From NCBI GenBank assembly GCA_946481355.1, contig CAMLNH010000015.1, forward strand, positions 1 through 16,204: 16,204 nt of DNA, in the 5' to 3' direction. Source of the stretch: an uncultured Curvibacter sp. (GTDB lineage Bacteria; Pseudomonadota; Gammaproteobacteria; Burkholderiales; Burkholderiaceae). Under the pieces are notes generated by a model, which saw nothing but the letters and a program-made list of their open reading frames with translations, had not been told where the DNA came from and did not search any database. The position numbers were made by a program, and so were the translations under genes. Positions 6,842-14,819 of the stretch are shown one piece after another (the first letter of the stretch is position 1; each line of letters opens with the position of its first letter).

Positions 6842-7669
6842 CTCACCCTGCTGATCAAGGCCGCCCTCATGGGCATCGTCGAAGGCCTGACCGAATTCCT
6901 GCCCATCTCCAGCACCGGCCACCTGATCCTGGCCGGCACGCTGCTGGGTTTTCATGACGAGAAGGCCAAGGTCTTCGACATCGCCATCCAGACCGGCGCC
7001 ATCCTGGCGGTGATCCTGGTCTACTGGCAGAAGATCCGCGACACCGTGGTGGCCCTGCCCAGCGAGCGGCAGGCGCAGCGTTTTGCGCTCAATGTGCTGA
7101 TCGCCTTCTTTCCGGCCGTGGTGCTGGGCCTGCTGGCGGGCAAGGCCATCAAGGCGCATCTGTTCACGGCCGAGGTGGTGGCCACGACCTTCATCATCGG
7201 CGGCTTCATCATCCTCTGGGCCGAGAAGCGGCAGGCGCGCGCCGAGACCGCGCCGCGCATCCATGACGTGGACCAGATGGGCTGGCAGGACGCACTCAAG
7301 CTGGGCCTGGTGCAGTGCCTGGCCATGATCCCGGGCACCAGCCGCAGCGGCGCCACCATCATCGGCGGCATGCTGCTGGGCCTGTCGCGCAAGGCCGCCA
7401 CCGACTTCTCCTTCTACCTGGCCATCCCCACGCTGATCGGCGCCGGCGCCTACAGCCTCTACAAGGAGCGCGCGCTGCTCTCGATGGCCGATCTGCCCAT
7501 GTTCGGCGTGGGCCTGTTCTTCTCTTTCGTCAGCGCCTGGCTCTGCGTGCGCTGGCTGCTGCGCTTCATCTCCACGCACAGCTTCAACGGCTTCGCCTGG
7601 TACCGTATCGTCTTCGGCATCGTGGTGCTGGCCACGGCCTGGAGCGGGGTGGTGGACTGGCGGGGTTGA
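6836..7669 (+). CDS. uppP: Undecaprenyl-diphosphatase (UppP/BacA)
   Basis: A 277-residue inner-membrane enzyme (E. coli 273) that removes a phosphate from undecaprenyl pyrophosphate, recycling the lipid carrier for peptidoglycan and other envelope glycans; overproduction gives bacitracin resistance. Both conserved motifs are present. [15 protein letters not shown] is at about 16-30 (Glu16, Glu20, His29) and PGTSRSGAT at about 166-174 (Arg170), corresponding to the E. coli catalytic residues. Several hydrophobic helices fill the rest. The GTG start is fixed by GGAG at 6827-6830 with 5-base spacing and by the usual family opening MDLTLLIKA. It follows kup by 41 bases. The start codon is embedded in a perfect inverted repeat, so translation may be regulated. 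Confidence 0.95.
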   Translation: MDLTLLIKAALMGIVEGLTEFLPISSTGHLILAGTLLGFHDEKAKVFDIAIQTGAILAVILVYWQKIRDTVVALPSERQAQRFALNVLIAFFPAVVLGLLAGKAIKAHLFTAEVVATTFIIGGFIILWAEKRQARAETAPRIHDVDQMGWQDALKLGLVQCLAMIPGTSRSGATIIGGMLLGLSRKAATDFSFYLAIPTLIGAGAYSLYKERALLSMADLPMFGVGLFFSFVSAWLCVRWLLRFISTHSFNGFAWYRIVFGIVVLATAWSGVVDWRG

Positions 7670-7675
7670 ACGCAA

Positions 7676-7692
7676 GCTATTGATTCGATAGC
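7676..7692. repeat. GCTAT/ATAGC hairpin between uppP and gpx
   Basis: GCTAT (7676-7680), a 7-base TGATTCG loop and ATAGC (7688-7692). I recall short GCTAT...ATAGC palindromes as frequent intergenic repeats in Comamonadaceae genomes. It is too short and lacks a T run, so I do not call it a terminator. Confidence 0.4.
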
Positions 7693-7713
7693 AAACAAGG
7701 CAAGGAGCAGATC

Positions 7714-8199
7714 ATGAGTGATTTCCATCAGCTGAGTGCCGAGAGCCTGGGCGGCAAGCCCGTGGACCTGGGGCAGTACAAGGACAAGGTGGTGCTGGTG
7801 GTGAACACCGCCAGCCATTGCGGCTTCACGCCGCAGTACACGGGCCTCGAGACGCTGTACCAGAAGTACAAGGACCAGGGCCTGGTGATCCTGGGCTTCC
7901 CCTGCAACCAGTTCGGCGGCCAGGAGCCGGGCGGGGCCGAGCAGATCGCGCAGACCTGCCAGATCAACTACGGCGTGACCTTTCCCATGTTTGCCAAGGT
8001 GGAGGTCAACGGCTCGCAGACGCACCCGGTGTTCCAGTGGCTGAAATCGAAGCTTCCAGGATGGTTCGGCGCCAAGGTGCGTTGGAACTTCACCAAGTTC
8101 CTCGTGGGTCGTGACGGCCAGCCCATCAAGCGCTTTGCGCCGGTGACCAAGCCCGAGCGCATCGAGTCGGCTGTACGCAGCGCACTGGGTCTGCGCTGA
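7714..8199 (+). CDS. Glutathione peroxidase family protein, Cys type (probably thioredoxin-dependent)
   Basis: A 161-residue cytoplasmic peroxidase. The active site is readable: peroxidatic Cys36 in VNTASHCGFTPQY, Gln70 in FPCNQFGGQEPG, and Trp124/Asn125 in WNFTKFLV, the catalytic tetrad of the GPx family. A cysteine replaces selenocysteine. Cys82, in the AQTCQINYGVTFP segment, is at the position of the resolving cysteine of thioredoxin-dependent GPx enzymes, so thioredoxin is a more likely reductant than glutathione. It reduces hydrogen peroxide and lipid or organic hydroperoxides. The start is well set by AAGGAG (7702-7707) 6 bases before the ATG. It is the second peroxidase-like gene in the window but is not adjacent to the TetR system. 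It is convergent with the hydrolase gene at 8212. Confidence 0.93.
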   Translation: MSDFHQLSAESLGGKPVDLGQYKDKVVLVVNTASHCGFTPQYTGLETLYQKYKDQGLVILGFPCNQFGGQEPGGAEQIAQTCQINYGVTFPMFAKVEVNGSQTHPVFQWLKSKLPGWFGAKVRWNFTKFLVGRDGQPIKRFAPVTKPERIESAVRSALGLR

Positions 8200-8205
8200 G
8201 CTGCT

Positions 8206-8220
8206 GCCGGGTCAGCCGGC
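8206..8220. terminator. Short GC hairpin at the gpx/hydrolase convergence (weak)
   Basis: GCCGG (8206-8210), GTCAG loop and CCGGC (8216-8220) form a 5-bp stem between two convergent genes, where a bidirectional terminator would be expected. There is no T run on either side, so the assignment is weak. Confidence 0.2.
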
Positions 8221-9051
8221 GGTCTTGAGCTCGCGCACGCGCTGCAGGTTGAGCAGCGAGGCCTCGACGGCTGCGGCCGTGGCGATGGGCTGCTCCATGG
8301 GAAAGAGGTGCGAGCCGTCGAGCATGGTGATGCGGCCCTTGGTGACCTTCTCTGTCATGGCCATGCCCACCTGTTTCATCTCCACCGAATGCCGCCCGCC
8401 GATGAAGGCGGCCGGGCATTTGAGCGGGTGGCGTTTGAGCAGGCCGTCCAGGTGGTGGGGAATGGTGTTGTAGATAGCGGTCTCGACCTCGCGCGTGAAA
8501 CTCAGCACGCGCTTGCCGTCCTCGTCGTGCATGCCGTGGTCCACATAGTCGCGCAGCACCTGCTCGTCCCAGTGCATGAAGGCTTTCTTGTGGCGCAGGT
8601 GTTCGAAGGCGGCATCGGCGTCGGGCCAGCTGTTGCGGCGCGCCTTGCTGACCGCGCCTGGTGAGACGGCGCTGATGATCTGTGTGCGTTTGGCCACCTT
8701 GACGCTGGCGGCGCGCCAGCCGCCGAGGATGGGTGAATCGATCAGCAACACGCCACAGGCCAGTTCCGGATGGCGCGCGGCAGCCATGAGGCTGAGGAAG
8801 CCGCCCAACGAGTGGCCGACGAGGAAGGCGGGCTCGCCCGTCTTCTGCTGCTCGGCATTGGCAAAGTCGGCCAGCTGCTGCACCAGGTGCGGCCAGTTGC
8901 TCGTGACGGGGTAGCGTTCGTCGTGGCCGTATTTCTCCACCGCCTTGACCCGGAAGCCGCGTCGGCGCAAGTCGGTGAAGAGCTTGCGGTAGGTGCTGGC
9001 CGGAAAGCTGTTGCCGTGCGAGAAGATGATGGGGGGCAGGGAGCTGGTCAT
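8212..9051 (-). CDS. Alpha/beta hydrolase, downstream of mutS
   Basis: A 279-residue cytoplasmic alpha/beta hydrolase. The N-terminal PPIIFSHGNSFPASTY carries the HGN oxyanion-hole motif. The nucleophile elbow is GHSLGG with Ser81. The C-terminal LDGSHLFPME supplies the likely catalytic histidine, after an IGGRHSVEM strand in the position where the acid usually lies. The cap region is rich in charged residues. Substrate is not evident; the family (Abhydrolase_6) includes esterases, lipases and haloperoxidase-like proteins. It starts 5 bases after the mutS stop on the same strand, so it is very likely translated from the mutS transcript. A mechanistic link to mismatch repair is not implied. 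Confidence 0.88.
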   Translation of the reverse strand: MTSSLPPIIFSHGNSFPASTYRKLFTDLRRRGFRVKAVEKYGHDERYPVTSNWPHLVQQLADFANAEQQKTGEPAFLVGHSLGGFLSLMAAARHPELACGVLLIDSPILGGWRAASVKVAKRTQIISAVSPGAVSKARRNSWPDADAAFEHLRHKKAFMHWDEQVLRDYVDHGMHDEDGKRVLSFTREVETAIYNTIPHHLDGLLKRHPLKCPAAFIGGRHSVEMKQVGMAMTEKVTKGRITMLDGSHLFPMEQPIATAAAVEASLLNLQRVRELKTAG

Positions 9052-9056
9052 ACGGA

Positions 9057-11657
9057 TCAGGATTTTGCCGCCAGTTTCTTGAGCGCGTACAGCGCATCGA
9101 GCGCATCGCGCGGGCTCAGCGCGTCGGGGTCGATCTCGGCGAGTTGCACCTCGACGGCGCTGGGGCGGGCGGACTCGACGACCGGCGGCGGCGCGAACAG
9201 GTCGACCTGCGCCTGGGTCTGGCTGGCGGAGTCTTCAAGCGCTTCGAGCGCATGGCGTGCGTGGTTGACCACGGCCGCGGGCATGCCGGCCAGGCGCGCG
9301 ACCTGTATGCCGTAGCTGCGGCTGGCCGGGCCGCTCTGGATCTCGTGCAGGAAGACGATGTCGTGGCCCGATTCGGTGGCGCTGACGTGCACGTTCACCG
9401 CAGCGTGGTGCCTGGCCGGGAAGGCGGTGAGCTCGAAGTAGTGCGTGGCAAACAGCGTGTAGGCCTGGGTCTTGTCATGCAGCTGGGAGGCGATGGCACC
9501 GGCCAGGGCCAAGCCGTCGAAGGTGGAGGTGCCGCGGCCGATCTCGTCCATGAGCACGAGTGACTGCGGCGTGGCCGCGTGCAGGATCTGAGCGGCCTCG
9601 GTCATCTCCAGCATGAAGGTGGACTGGGCATTGGCCAGGTCGTCGGCGGCGCCGATGCGCGTGTGGATGGCGTCGATGGGGCCGAGGCGGCAGGCGGAGG
9701 CCGGCACATAGCTGCCCATGGAGGCCAGCAGCACGATGAGGGCGACCTGGCGCATGTAGGTGGATTTACCGCCCATGTTCGGGCCGGTGATGATCTGCAT
9801 GCGCTGCTTGAGCCCGAGGCGGGTGTCGTTGGCGATGAAGGCGCCGGAACTGGTCTCGGCCAGGCGGGCCTGCACCACGGGGTGGCGGCCGGCCGTGATC
9901 TCGATGCAGGGCTCGGTGGTGAAGGTCGGCGCGCACCAGTCCAGCGTCAGCGAGCGTTCGGTCAGCGTGCACAGCACGTCCAGCGTGGCCAGCGCCTTGG
10001 CCGTGCGCGTGAGCGCGGGGATGTGGGGTTCGAGCTGGTCCAGCAGCTGTTCGTAGAGCCACTTCTCGCGCGCCAGTGCGCGCTCCTGTGCCGAGAGCGC
10101 CTTGTCCTCGAAGGCCTTGAGCTCGGGCGTGATGAAACGCTCGGCGTTCTTGAGGGTCTGGCGGCGGCGGTAGTCCTCGGGCACGCGGTCCAGGTTGCTG
10201 CTCGTGACCTCGATGTAGAAGCCGTGCACCTTGTTGTACTGCACACGCAGGTTGGCAATGCCGCTGCGCGCGCGTTCGCGCCCTTCCAGTTCGAGCAGGA
10301 AACCGTCGCAGTTGGTCTGGATGGCGCGCAGCTCGTCGAGCTCGGCATCATGGCCGTGGTTGATCACGCCGCCGTCGCGCACCAGCGCGGCGGGCTCGGG
10401 CAGGACGGCGCGCGCCAGCAGCTCGGCGCAGCCCGCGGGTGGCAGCAACTGCCCGGCGATCTGGCCCAGCAGTCCCGTCTGGCCCTCCAGCACGGGTGCC
10501 AGCTGCTCTGTTTTTTGTAGCGTCTGCTGCAGGGCCACGAGTTCGCGCGGGCGCACCTGGCGCAGGGCGATGCGCGCCGTGATGCGCTCCACGTCGCTGC
10601 AGCCCTTGAGCTGCTCGCGCAACCTGGTCCAGGGGCCGGCACGCAGGGCGGTGATGGCGTCCAGCCGCAGCTGGGCCGGGCCACGGTCGCGCGTGGGTTC
10701 GAGCAGCCAGCTCTTGAGCAGGCGGCTGCCCATGCCGGTCATGCAGGTGTCGAGCAGGGAGAACAGCGTGGGGCTCTCCTCGCCGCGCAGGGTCTGCACG
10801 AGTTCGAGGTTGCGGCGCGTGGTCTGCGGCAGGTGGATGAGCTGGTCCTTGCGCTGCACGCGCAGGTTGTGCACATGGCTCAGTGCGCGACCCTGGGTGT
10901 GCTCGGCGTAGGCCAGCAGGGCAGCGGCGGCGGCATGGGCCTGGGGCAGGTCGGTGGCGCCCCAGGCGGCCAGGCTGGCGGCCTTGAGCAGCTCCTGCAG
11001 TTTGGTCTGACCCAGGGCACTGTCGAACTGCCATTCGGGTCGCAGCGCAAGTGTGAGGCCGGTGTTTTGCCTGATGCCTTGCAGGCGTTGTTCGAAGACC
11101 GGCGTGCAGCCTGCGCTGTAGAGCAGCTCGCCCGGAGCGATGCGTGCCAGCCATTCGGGCAGCTCGTCGGGACTGCATTCGGCCAGCTGCACTTCGCCCT
11201 GTGTGACGCTGAGCCAGGCCAGACCTACGCTGTTGCGCGGGCCCTGGTGCACGGCCAGCAGCAGGGATTCGCTCTTTTCATTGAGCAGGGCGCTGTCGGT
11301 CAGTGTGCCCGGCGTGACCACGCGCACCACCTTGCGCTCGACCGGCCCCTTGGACGTGGCGACGTCGCCCACCTGTTCACAGATGGCCACCGATTCGCCG
11401 AGCTTGATGAGCCGCGCGAGATAGGTCTCGACCGAATGGAAAGGCACGCCGGCCATGACCACGGGCTGGCCGCCGGACTGGCCGCGCTGCGTGAGCGTGA
11501 TGTCGAGCAGGCGCGCGGCCTTCTCGGCATCGGCGTAGAAGAGCTCGTAGAAGTCGCCCATGCGATAGAAGAGCAGCGTGTCGGGGTACCCGGCCTTGAG
11601 GCCGAGGTACTGCTGCATCATGGGCGTGTGGGAGGCGAGATCGGCCAGGGTGGACAT
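9057..11657 (-). CDS. mutS: DNA mismatch repair protein MutS
   Basis: An 866-residue protein (E. coli 853) that recognises mispaired and looped-out bases and recruits MutL. The mismatch-binding domain has the [11 protein letters not shown] block with the Phe36-Tyr37-Glu38 motif that contacts the mismatch. Connector, lever and clamp domains follow in normal order, with [19 protein letters not shown] in the middle. The ATPase domain has Walker [10 protein letters not shown] (about residue 625), Walker B with [14 protein letters not shown] (about 700) and the ATHYFELT block. The C-terminal [16 protein letters not shown] is the usual tail. No frameshift is seen. The ATG at 11657 lacks a strong Shine-Dalgarno. 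It is divergent from the haem-sensor gene, with 136 bases between, and is followed by a hydrolase gene in the same direction. Confidence 0.97.
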   Translation of the reverse strand: MSTLADLASHTPMMQQYLGLKAGYPDTLLFYRMGDFYELFYADAEKAARLLDITLTQRGQSGGQPVVMAGVPFHSVETYLARLIKLGESVAICEQVGDVATSKGPVERKVVRVVTPGTLTDSALLNEKSESLLLAVHQGPRNSVGLAWLSVTQGEVQLAECSPDELPEWLARIAPGELLYSAGCTPVFEQRLQGIRQNTGLTLALRPEWQFDSALGQTKLQELLKAASLAAWGATDLPQAHAAAAALLAYAEHTQGRALSHVHNLRVQRKDQLIHLPQTTRRNLELVQTLRGEESPTLFSLLDTCMTGMGSRLLKSWLLEPTRDRGPAQLRLDAITALRAGPWTRLREQLKGCSDVERITARIALRQVRPRELVALQQTLQKTEQLAPVLEGQTGLLGQIAGQLLPPAGCAELLARAVLPEPAALVRDGGVINHGHDAELDELRAIQTNCDGFLLELEGRERARSGIANLRVQYNKVHGFYIEVTSSNLDRVPEDYRRRQTLKNAERFITPELKAFEDKALSAQERALAREKWLYEQLLDQLEPHIPALTRTAKALATLDVLCTLTERSLTLDWCAPTFTTEPCIEITAGRHPVVQARLAETSSGAFIANDTRLGLKQRMQIITGPNMGGKSTYMRQVALIVLLASMGSYVPASACRLGPIDAIHTRIGAADDLANAQSTFMLEMTEAAQILHAATPQSLVLMDEIGRGTSTFDGLALAGAIASQLHDKTQAYTLFATHYFELTAFPARHHAAVNVHVSATESGHDIVFLHEIQSGPASRSYGIQVARLAGMPAAVVNHARHALEALEDSASQTQAQVDLFAPPPVVESARPSAVEVQLAEIDPDALSPRDALDALYALKKLAAKS

Positions 11658-11658
11658 A

Positions 11659-11709
11659 AGCGGCTGAGTCTATCAACACCGGGGTGCAGACCTCTGCGTG
11701 ACAGCCGCT
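11659..11709. repeat. Inverted repeat in the mutS / haem-sensor divergent gap
   Basis: AGCGGCTG (11659-11666) and CAGCCGCT (11702-11709) are perfect 8-bp complements 35 bases apart, the left arm directly before the mutS start. It may be an operator pair or chance in GC-rich DNA. A TACACT hexamer at 11736-11741 is a possible -10 for the plus-strand gene, without a clear -35. Confidence 0.25.
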
Positions 11710-11793
11710 GCGATCGGGGGGGCCCACAGCGCCGCTACACTTGCACGTTCGGTCGCGCGACGGGTGCGGCGTCTTGATACCGGTGGGGGTTCC

Positions 11794-12672
11794 ATGGGCC
11801 TGAGACTCAAATTCAATCTGGTGCTGGTGGCGGTTTTTCTGATCGGCTTCGCTTCGGCGGGCCTGATTTCGCGCCAGCTGCTGCAGGACAATGCGCGCGA
11901 CGAAGTGGTGCGTAATGCGCGCCTCATGATGGAGGCCGCACTGGCCGTGCGCAGCTACACGGTGGACCAGGTCAAGCCCCACCTGGACCCGATGCTGGCC
12001 GAGGTCTTCCTGCCGCAGACCGTGCCGGCCTATGCCGCCACCGAGACCCTGCACTCGGTGCAGAAGAAGTACCCGGGCTACAGCTACAAGGAAGCCACGC
12101 TGAACCCGACCAATCCGCGCGACCGCACCACGGACTGGGAAGCCGACATCGTGCACCAGTTCCGCAACGATGCGCAGACCACCGAGGTGATTTCCGAGCG
12201 CCTGGCCGCCACGGGCCGCGTGCTCTACATCGCCAAGCCCATCCAGATCACCAATGCCGCCTGCCTGAGCTGCCACAGCGTGCCGGACGCTGCGCCGCCG
12301 AGCATGCTGAAGATCTACGGCGAGGCCAATGGCTTCGGCTGGAAGCACAACGAGATCATCGGTGCCCAGGTGGTGACCGTGCCCATGGACATCCCGGTGC
12401 AGAACGCCGACCGCGCGCTCAAGACCTTTCTGCTCTCGCTGGCCGGTGTCTTCCTCATGGTCTTCATCGTGCTCAACCTGATGCTCAGCTGGCTCATCGT
12501 GCGGCCCATCCGTCGCATGGCGCAAGCCGCGGACCAGGTGAGCACGGGCGACTTCGATGTGCCCGAGTTCTCCGAGCGCGGCAAGGACGAGGTGGCCGTG
12601 CTCGGCGGTGCCTTCAACCGCATGCGTCGCAGCCTGGACAAGGCCATGCAGATGATCGATCGCGGCGAATGA
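11794..12672 (+). CDS. Membrane haem-binding sensor: DUF3365-like domain plus HAMP, no output domain
   Basis: A 292-residue protein with an N-terminal transmembrane segment (about 7-26), a periplasmic domain (about 27-208), a second transmembrane segment (about 210-236) and a HAMP domain (about 236-290). The periplasmic part fits the DUF3365/Tll0287-like family and carries NAACLSCHSVP, a c-type haem motif CxxCH (Cys157, Cys160, His161). The protein stops right after HAMP, without a kinase, cyclase or methyl-accepting domain. The kinase-cyclase gene follows 37 bases later, so the output is probably supplied in trans. Such domains are thought to sense redox state or small gas ligands. The start at 11794 follows a G-rich stretch and gives a normal signal anchor; longer in-frame starts add an arginine-rich, less likely leader. 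Confidence 0.85.
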   Translation: MGLRLKFNLVLVAVFLIGFASAGLISRQLLQDNARDEVVRNARLMMEAALAVRSYTVDQVKPHLDPMLAEVFLPQTVPAYAATETLHSVQKKYPGYSYKEATLNPTNPRDRTTDWEADIVHQFRNDAQTTEVISERLAATGRVLYIAKPIQITNAACLSCHSVPDAAPPSMLKIYGEANGFGWKHNEIIGAQVVTVPMDIPVQNADRALKTFLLSLAGVFLMVFIVLNLMLSWLIVRPIRRMAQAADQVSTGDFDVPEFSERGKDEVAVLGGAFNRMRRSLDKAMQMIDRGE

Positions 12673-12697
12673 GCACCGTGCAGGCCAACCCGCAAGC

Positions 12698-12705
12698 AGG
12701 AGGGG
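12698..12705 (+). promoter_or_regulatory. Strong ribosome binding site for the kinase-cyclase gene
   Basis: AGGAGGGG ends 4 bases before the GTG at 12710 and settles this non-ATG start. It indicates efficient independent initiation although the upstream gene ends only 37 bases before. Confidence 0.65.
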
Positions 12706-12709
12706 CCGC

Positions 12710-14812
12710 GTGAGCGCGGGCGAGGAGGCCGGTCGCGCGCCTGCTCCTGACATGGCGGCACTGGCGCCGGGCCAGGCCATCTACGAATACCGCATCGAGC
12801 GCGTGCTTGGCGGCGGCGGCTTCGGCATCACCTACCTGGCGCAGGACGCCAACCTGCAGCTGCCCGTGGCCATCAAGGAATATTTCCCGGCCAATGTGGC
12901 GGTGCGCGGCAGCGACAACTCGGTGCGCGTGCGTTCGGAAGACGGTTCGGAGCGCTTTGACTGGGGGCTGGAGCGCTTCGTGGACGAGGCGCGTGCACTG
13001 GCATCCTTCCGCCACCCGAACATCGTGCGCGTGTTGCGCTACTTCAAGGAAAATGGCACGGCCTACATCGTGATGGACTACGAGTCCGGCGACCCGCTCA
13101 AGAACTGGGTGTCGCGCCAACCGGGCCTGGACCAGGCCGCGCTGCTGCGCCTGGTCTTTCCGCTGCTTGATGGGCTGGAGGCGGTGCACAAGCTCAATTT
13201 CCTGCACCGCGACATCAAGCCCGACAACATCTACATCCGCGCCGACGGCAGTCCCGTGCTGCTGGACTTCGGCGCTGCGCGCCGCGTGAGCCAGGAACAC
13301 GATATGACGAACATCGTGAGCCCGGGCTTTGCACCTTTCGAGCAGTACCACAGCCGCGGCAACCAGGGGCCGTGGACGGATCTCTATTCGCTGGGCGCCG
13401 TGCTGTACTGGCTGGCCACCGGGCGCAAGCCGCTGGAGGCCGCCTCGCGCGTGCGCGAGGACAGCATGCCCAAGGCGGTGGACGTGGCCAGCCGAGCGGC
13501 TTTCGGTGAAGGCTTGCTGCGGGCCATCGACTGGGCCCTGCAGCCCAACGAGAAGGACCGACCGCAGGACGTGGCTGCCCTGCGCGATGCCTTGCGCGAA
13601 GCGGCGCGCGAGCGTGGTGGCGAGGCAACCGAAGTGGCCACGCAGCTGCGCACCCAGCTGCAGACCCAGGTGATGGAGGTGCCGCGCAGCGCTTCGCGCC
13701 CGGGCGAGGACACAACGCGCAAGAACGTGCTGGGCACCATCATGTTCCTGGACCTCGTGGCTTATTCCAAGCGCAGCGTGGACCAGCAGGTGGCGCTCAA
13801 GACCCTGTTCAACGAACTTATCGCCAAGGCCATCGACGGGGTGGACGCATCCTCGCGCATCATGCTCGATACGGGCGACGGCGCGGCGATCTGCTTCCTG
13901 GGTGACCCGGAGGAGGCACTGGTCTCGGCCCGGCTGCTGCGCGATCTGCTGCGCCACAAGTACAACGAGAAGCTCTCGCTGCGCGTGGGCCTGCACCTGG
14001 GGCCGGTGCGCATGCTCAAGGACATCAACGACCGCGTCAACGTGGTGGGCGATGGCATCAACGTCGCGCAGCGCATCATGGATTTCTCCAGCGCCAACCA
14101 GATCATGGTCTCGCGCGCCTACTTCGACGTGATCTCCCGCATCAGCGACGGTGCCGACGGTCTGTTCGAATTCCTTGGCGAGCGCTACGACAAGCATCAA
14201 CGGGCCCACGAGATCTACCGCCTGCTCGACCAGCCGGGCGCGCGCGCAACGGTCAACGACGAGGCCACCACGCTGCTGACGGCCGACCTGCCATCGATCC
14301 CGGCCGAGGAAGTGCAGGGCATCGAGGCCGAACTCACGCGCGCCATCGGTCCGCTGGCCCAGGTGCTCATGAAGAAGACCCTGGGCCGTGCGAGAGATGC
14401 GCAAGGCCTGCGCGAACTGCTCGCGGTTTCCATCCAGGATGCGGCCGCACGCGAAGCCTTCATCCAGGGGCGTCACAGCATGTCGGTGCGCAGCCAGCCG
14501 CTGAGCCAGCCTTTAACCCAGCCGCTGACCACGCAGCCGCCGGGGGCGGCGCCCGGTGCGCGCGGCTCGCGTACGGTCCCGGTTTCGGGTCGCGGCCCCG
14601 CCAGCGGCGTGCCGAACTTCGAACCGGCCCAGCTGGAAGTGCTGGAGCGTGCGCTGAGCCAGCACATCGGCCCGCTGGCCCGCACCCTGGTGCGGCGCGA
14701 AGCAGCCAGGCACCAGGCCTGGAACGCGCTGCTGCAGGCCCTGGCCCAGCAGATCGACAAGGCCGAGGATCGCCAGCGCTTTCTGGCTGCCGCGGGCAAG
14801 GCCCCGCGCTGA
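12710..14812 (+). CDS. Ser/Thr protein kinase fused to a class III nucleotidyl-cyclase domain and two helical repeats
   Basis: A 700-residue protein with no membrane segment. The kinase domain (about 25-300) is complete: glycine loop GGGGFG (34-39), Lys56 in VAIKEYFP, Glu93, HRDIKPDN (166-173, Asp168), DFG (186-188) and an activation segment ending GFAPFEQY. A cyclase homology domain follows (about 338-505). It has metal-binding Asp348 in MFLDLVAYS and Asp390 in LDTGDGAAI, RVGLHLGPV, and NVVGDGINVAQR with Asn451 and Arg455 of transition-state type. The usual purine-specifying Lys and Asp are replaced (Leu386, Asn444), so the product is uncertain. The C-terminus has two related helical units (about 538-586 and 642-693), each with IGPLA, joined by a Pro/Gln/Ser-rich linker. 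It is probably the output partner of the upstream haem sensor. Confidence 0.9.
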   Translation: MSAGEEAGRAPAPDMAALAPGQAIYEYRIERVLGGGGFGITYLAQDANLQLPVAIKEYFPANVAVRGSDNSVRVRSEDGSERFDWGLERFVDEARALASFRHPNIVRVLRYFKENGTAYIVMDYESGDPLKNWVSRQPGLDQAALLRLVFPLLDGLEAVHKLNFLHRDIKPDNIYIRADGSPVLLDFGAARRVSQEHDMTNIVSPGFAPFEQYHSRGNQGPWTDLYSLGAVLYWLATGRKPLEAASRVREDSMPKAVDVASRAAFGEGLLRAIDWALQPNEKDRPQDVAALRDALREAARERGGEATEVATQLRTQLQTQVMEVPRSASRPGEDTTRKNVLGTIMFLDLVAYSKRSVDQQVALKTLFNELIAKAIDGVDASSRIMLDTGDGAAICFLGDPEEALVSARLLRDLLRHKYNEKLSLRVGLHLGPVRMLKDINDRVNVVGDGINVAQRIMDFSSANQIMVSRAYFDVISRISDGADGLFEFLGERYDKHQRAHEIYRLLDQPGARATVNDEATTLLTADLPSIPAEEVQGIEAELTRAIGPLAQVLMKKTLGRARDAQGLRELLAVSIQDAAAREAFIQGRHSMSVRSQPLSQPLTQPLTTQPPGAAPGARGSRTVPVSGRGPASGVPNFEPAQLEVLERALSQHIGPLARTLVRREAARHQAWNALLQALAQQIDKAEDRQRFLAAAGKAPR

Positions 14813-14819
14813 ACGCGCT

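Noticed and set aside
8200..8211. Rho-independent terminator between gpx and the convergent hydrolase gene
   Set aside because: Only a 5-bp stem without a T run is present, so it was kept only as a weak hairpin.
9579..10520. Open frame of 313 codons on the plus strand within mutS
   Set aside because: Glycine/valine/glutamine-rich shadow of the mutS codons, no start signal and no recognisable domain.
11377..12780. Open frame of 467 codons on the minus strand across mutS and the sensor gene
   Set aside because: It overlaps two confidently assigned genes and has shadow-type composition.
12614..14476. Open frame of 620 codons on the minus strand opposite the kinase-cyclase gene
   Set aside because: The plus strand carries all kinase and cyclase motifs; the antisense frame shows no family pattern.
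14490..14560. Tandem repeat in the kinase-cyclase gene (QPL-type codons)
   Set aside because: It is a short low-complexity linker of a few imperfect units, explained by the protein and not an independent repeat element.
14813..14819. Terminator between the kinase-cyclase gene and the unassigned gene
   Set aside because: Only seven bases separate the stops and no convincing stem with a T run is seen.
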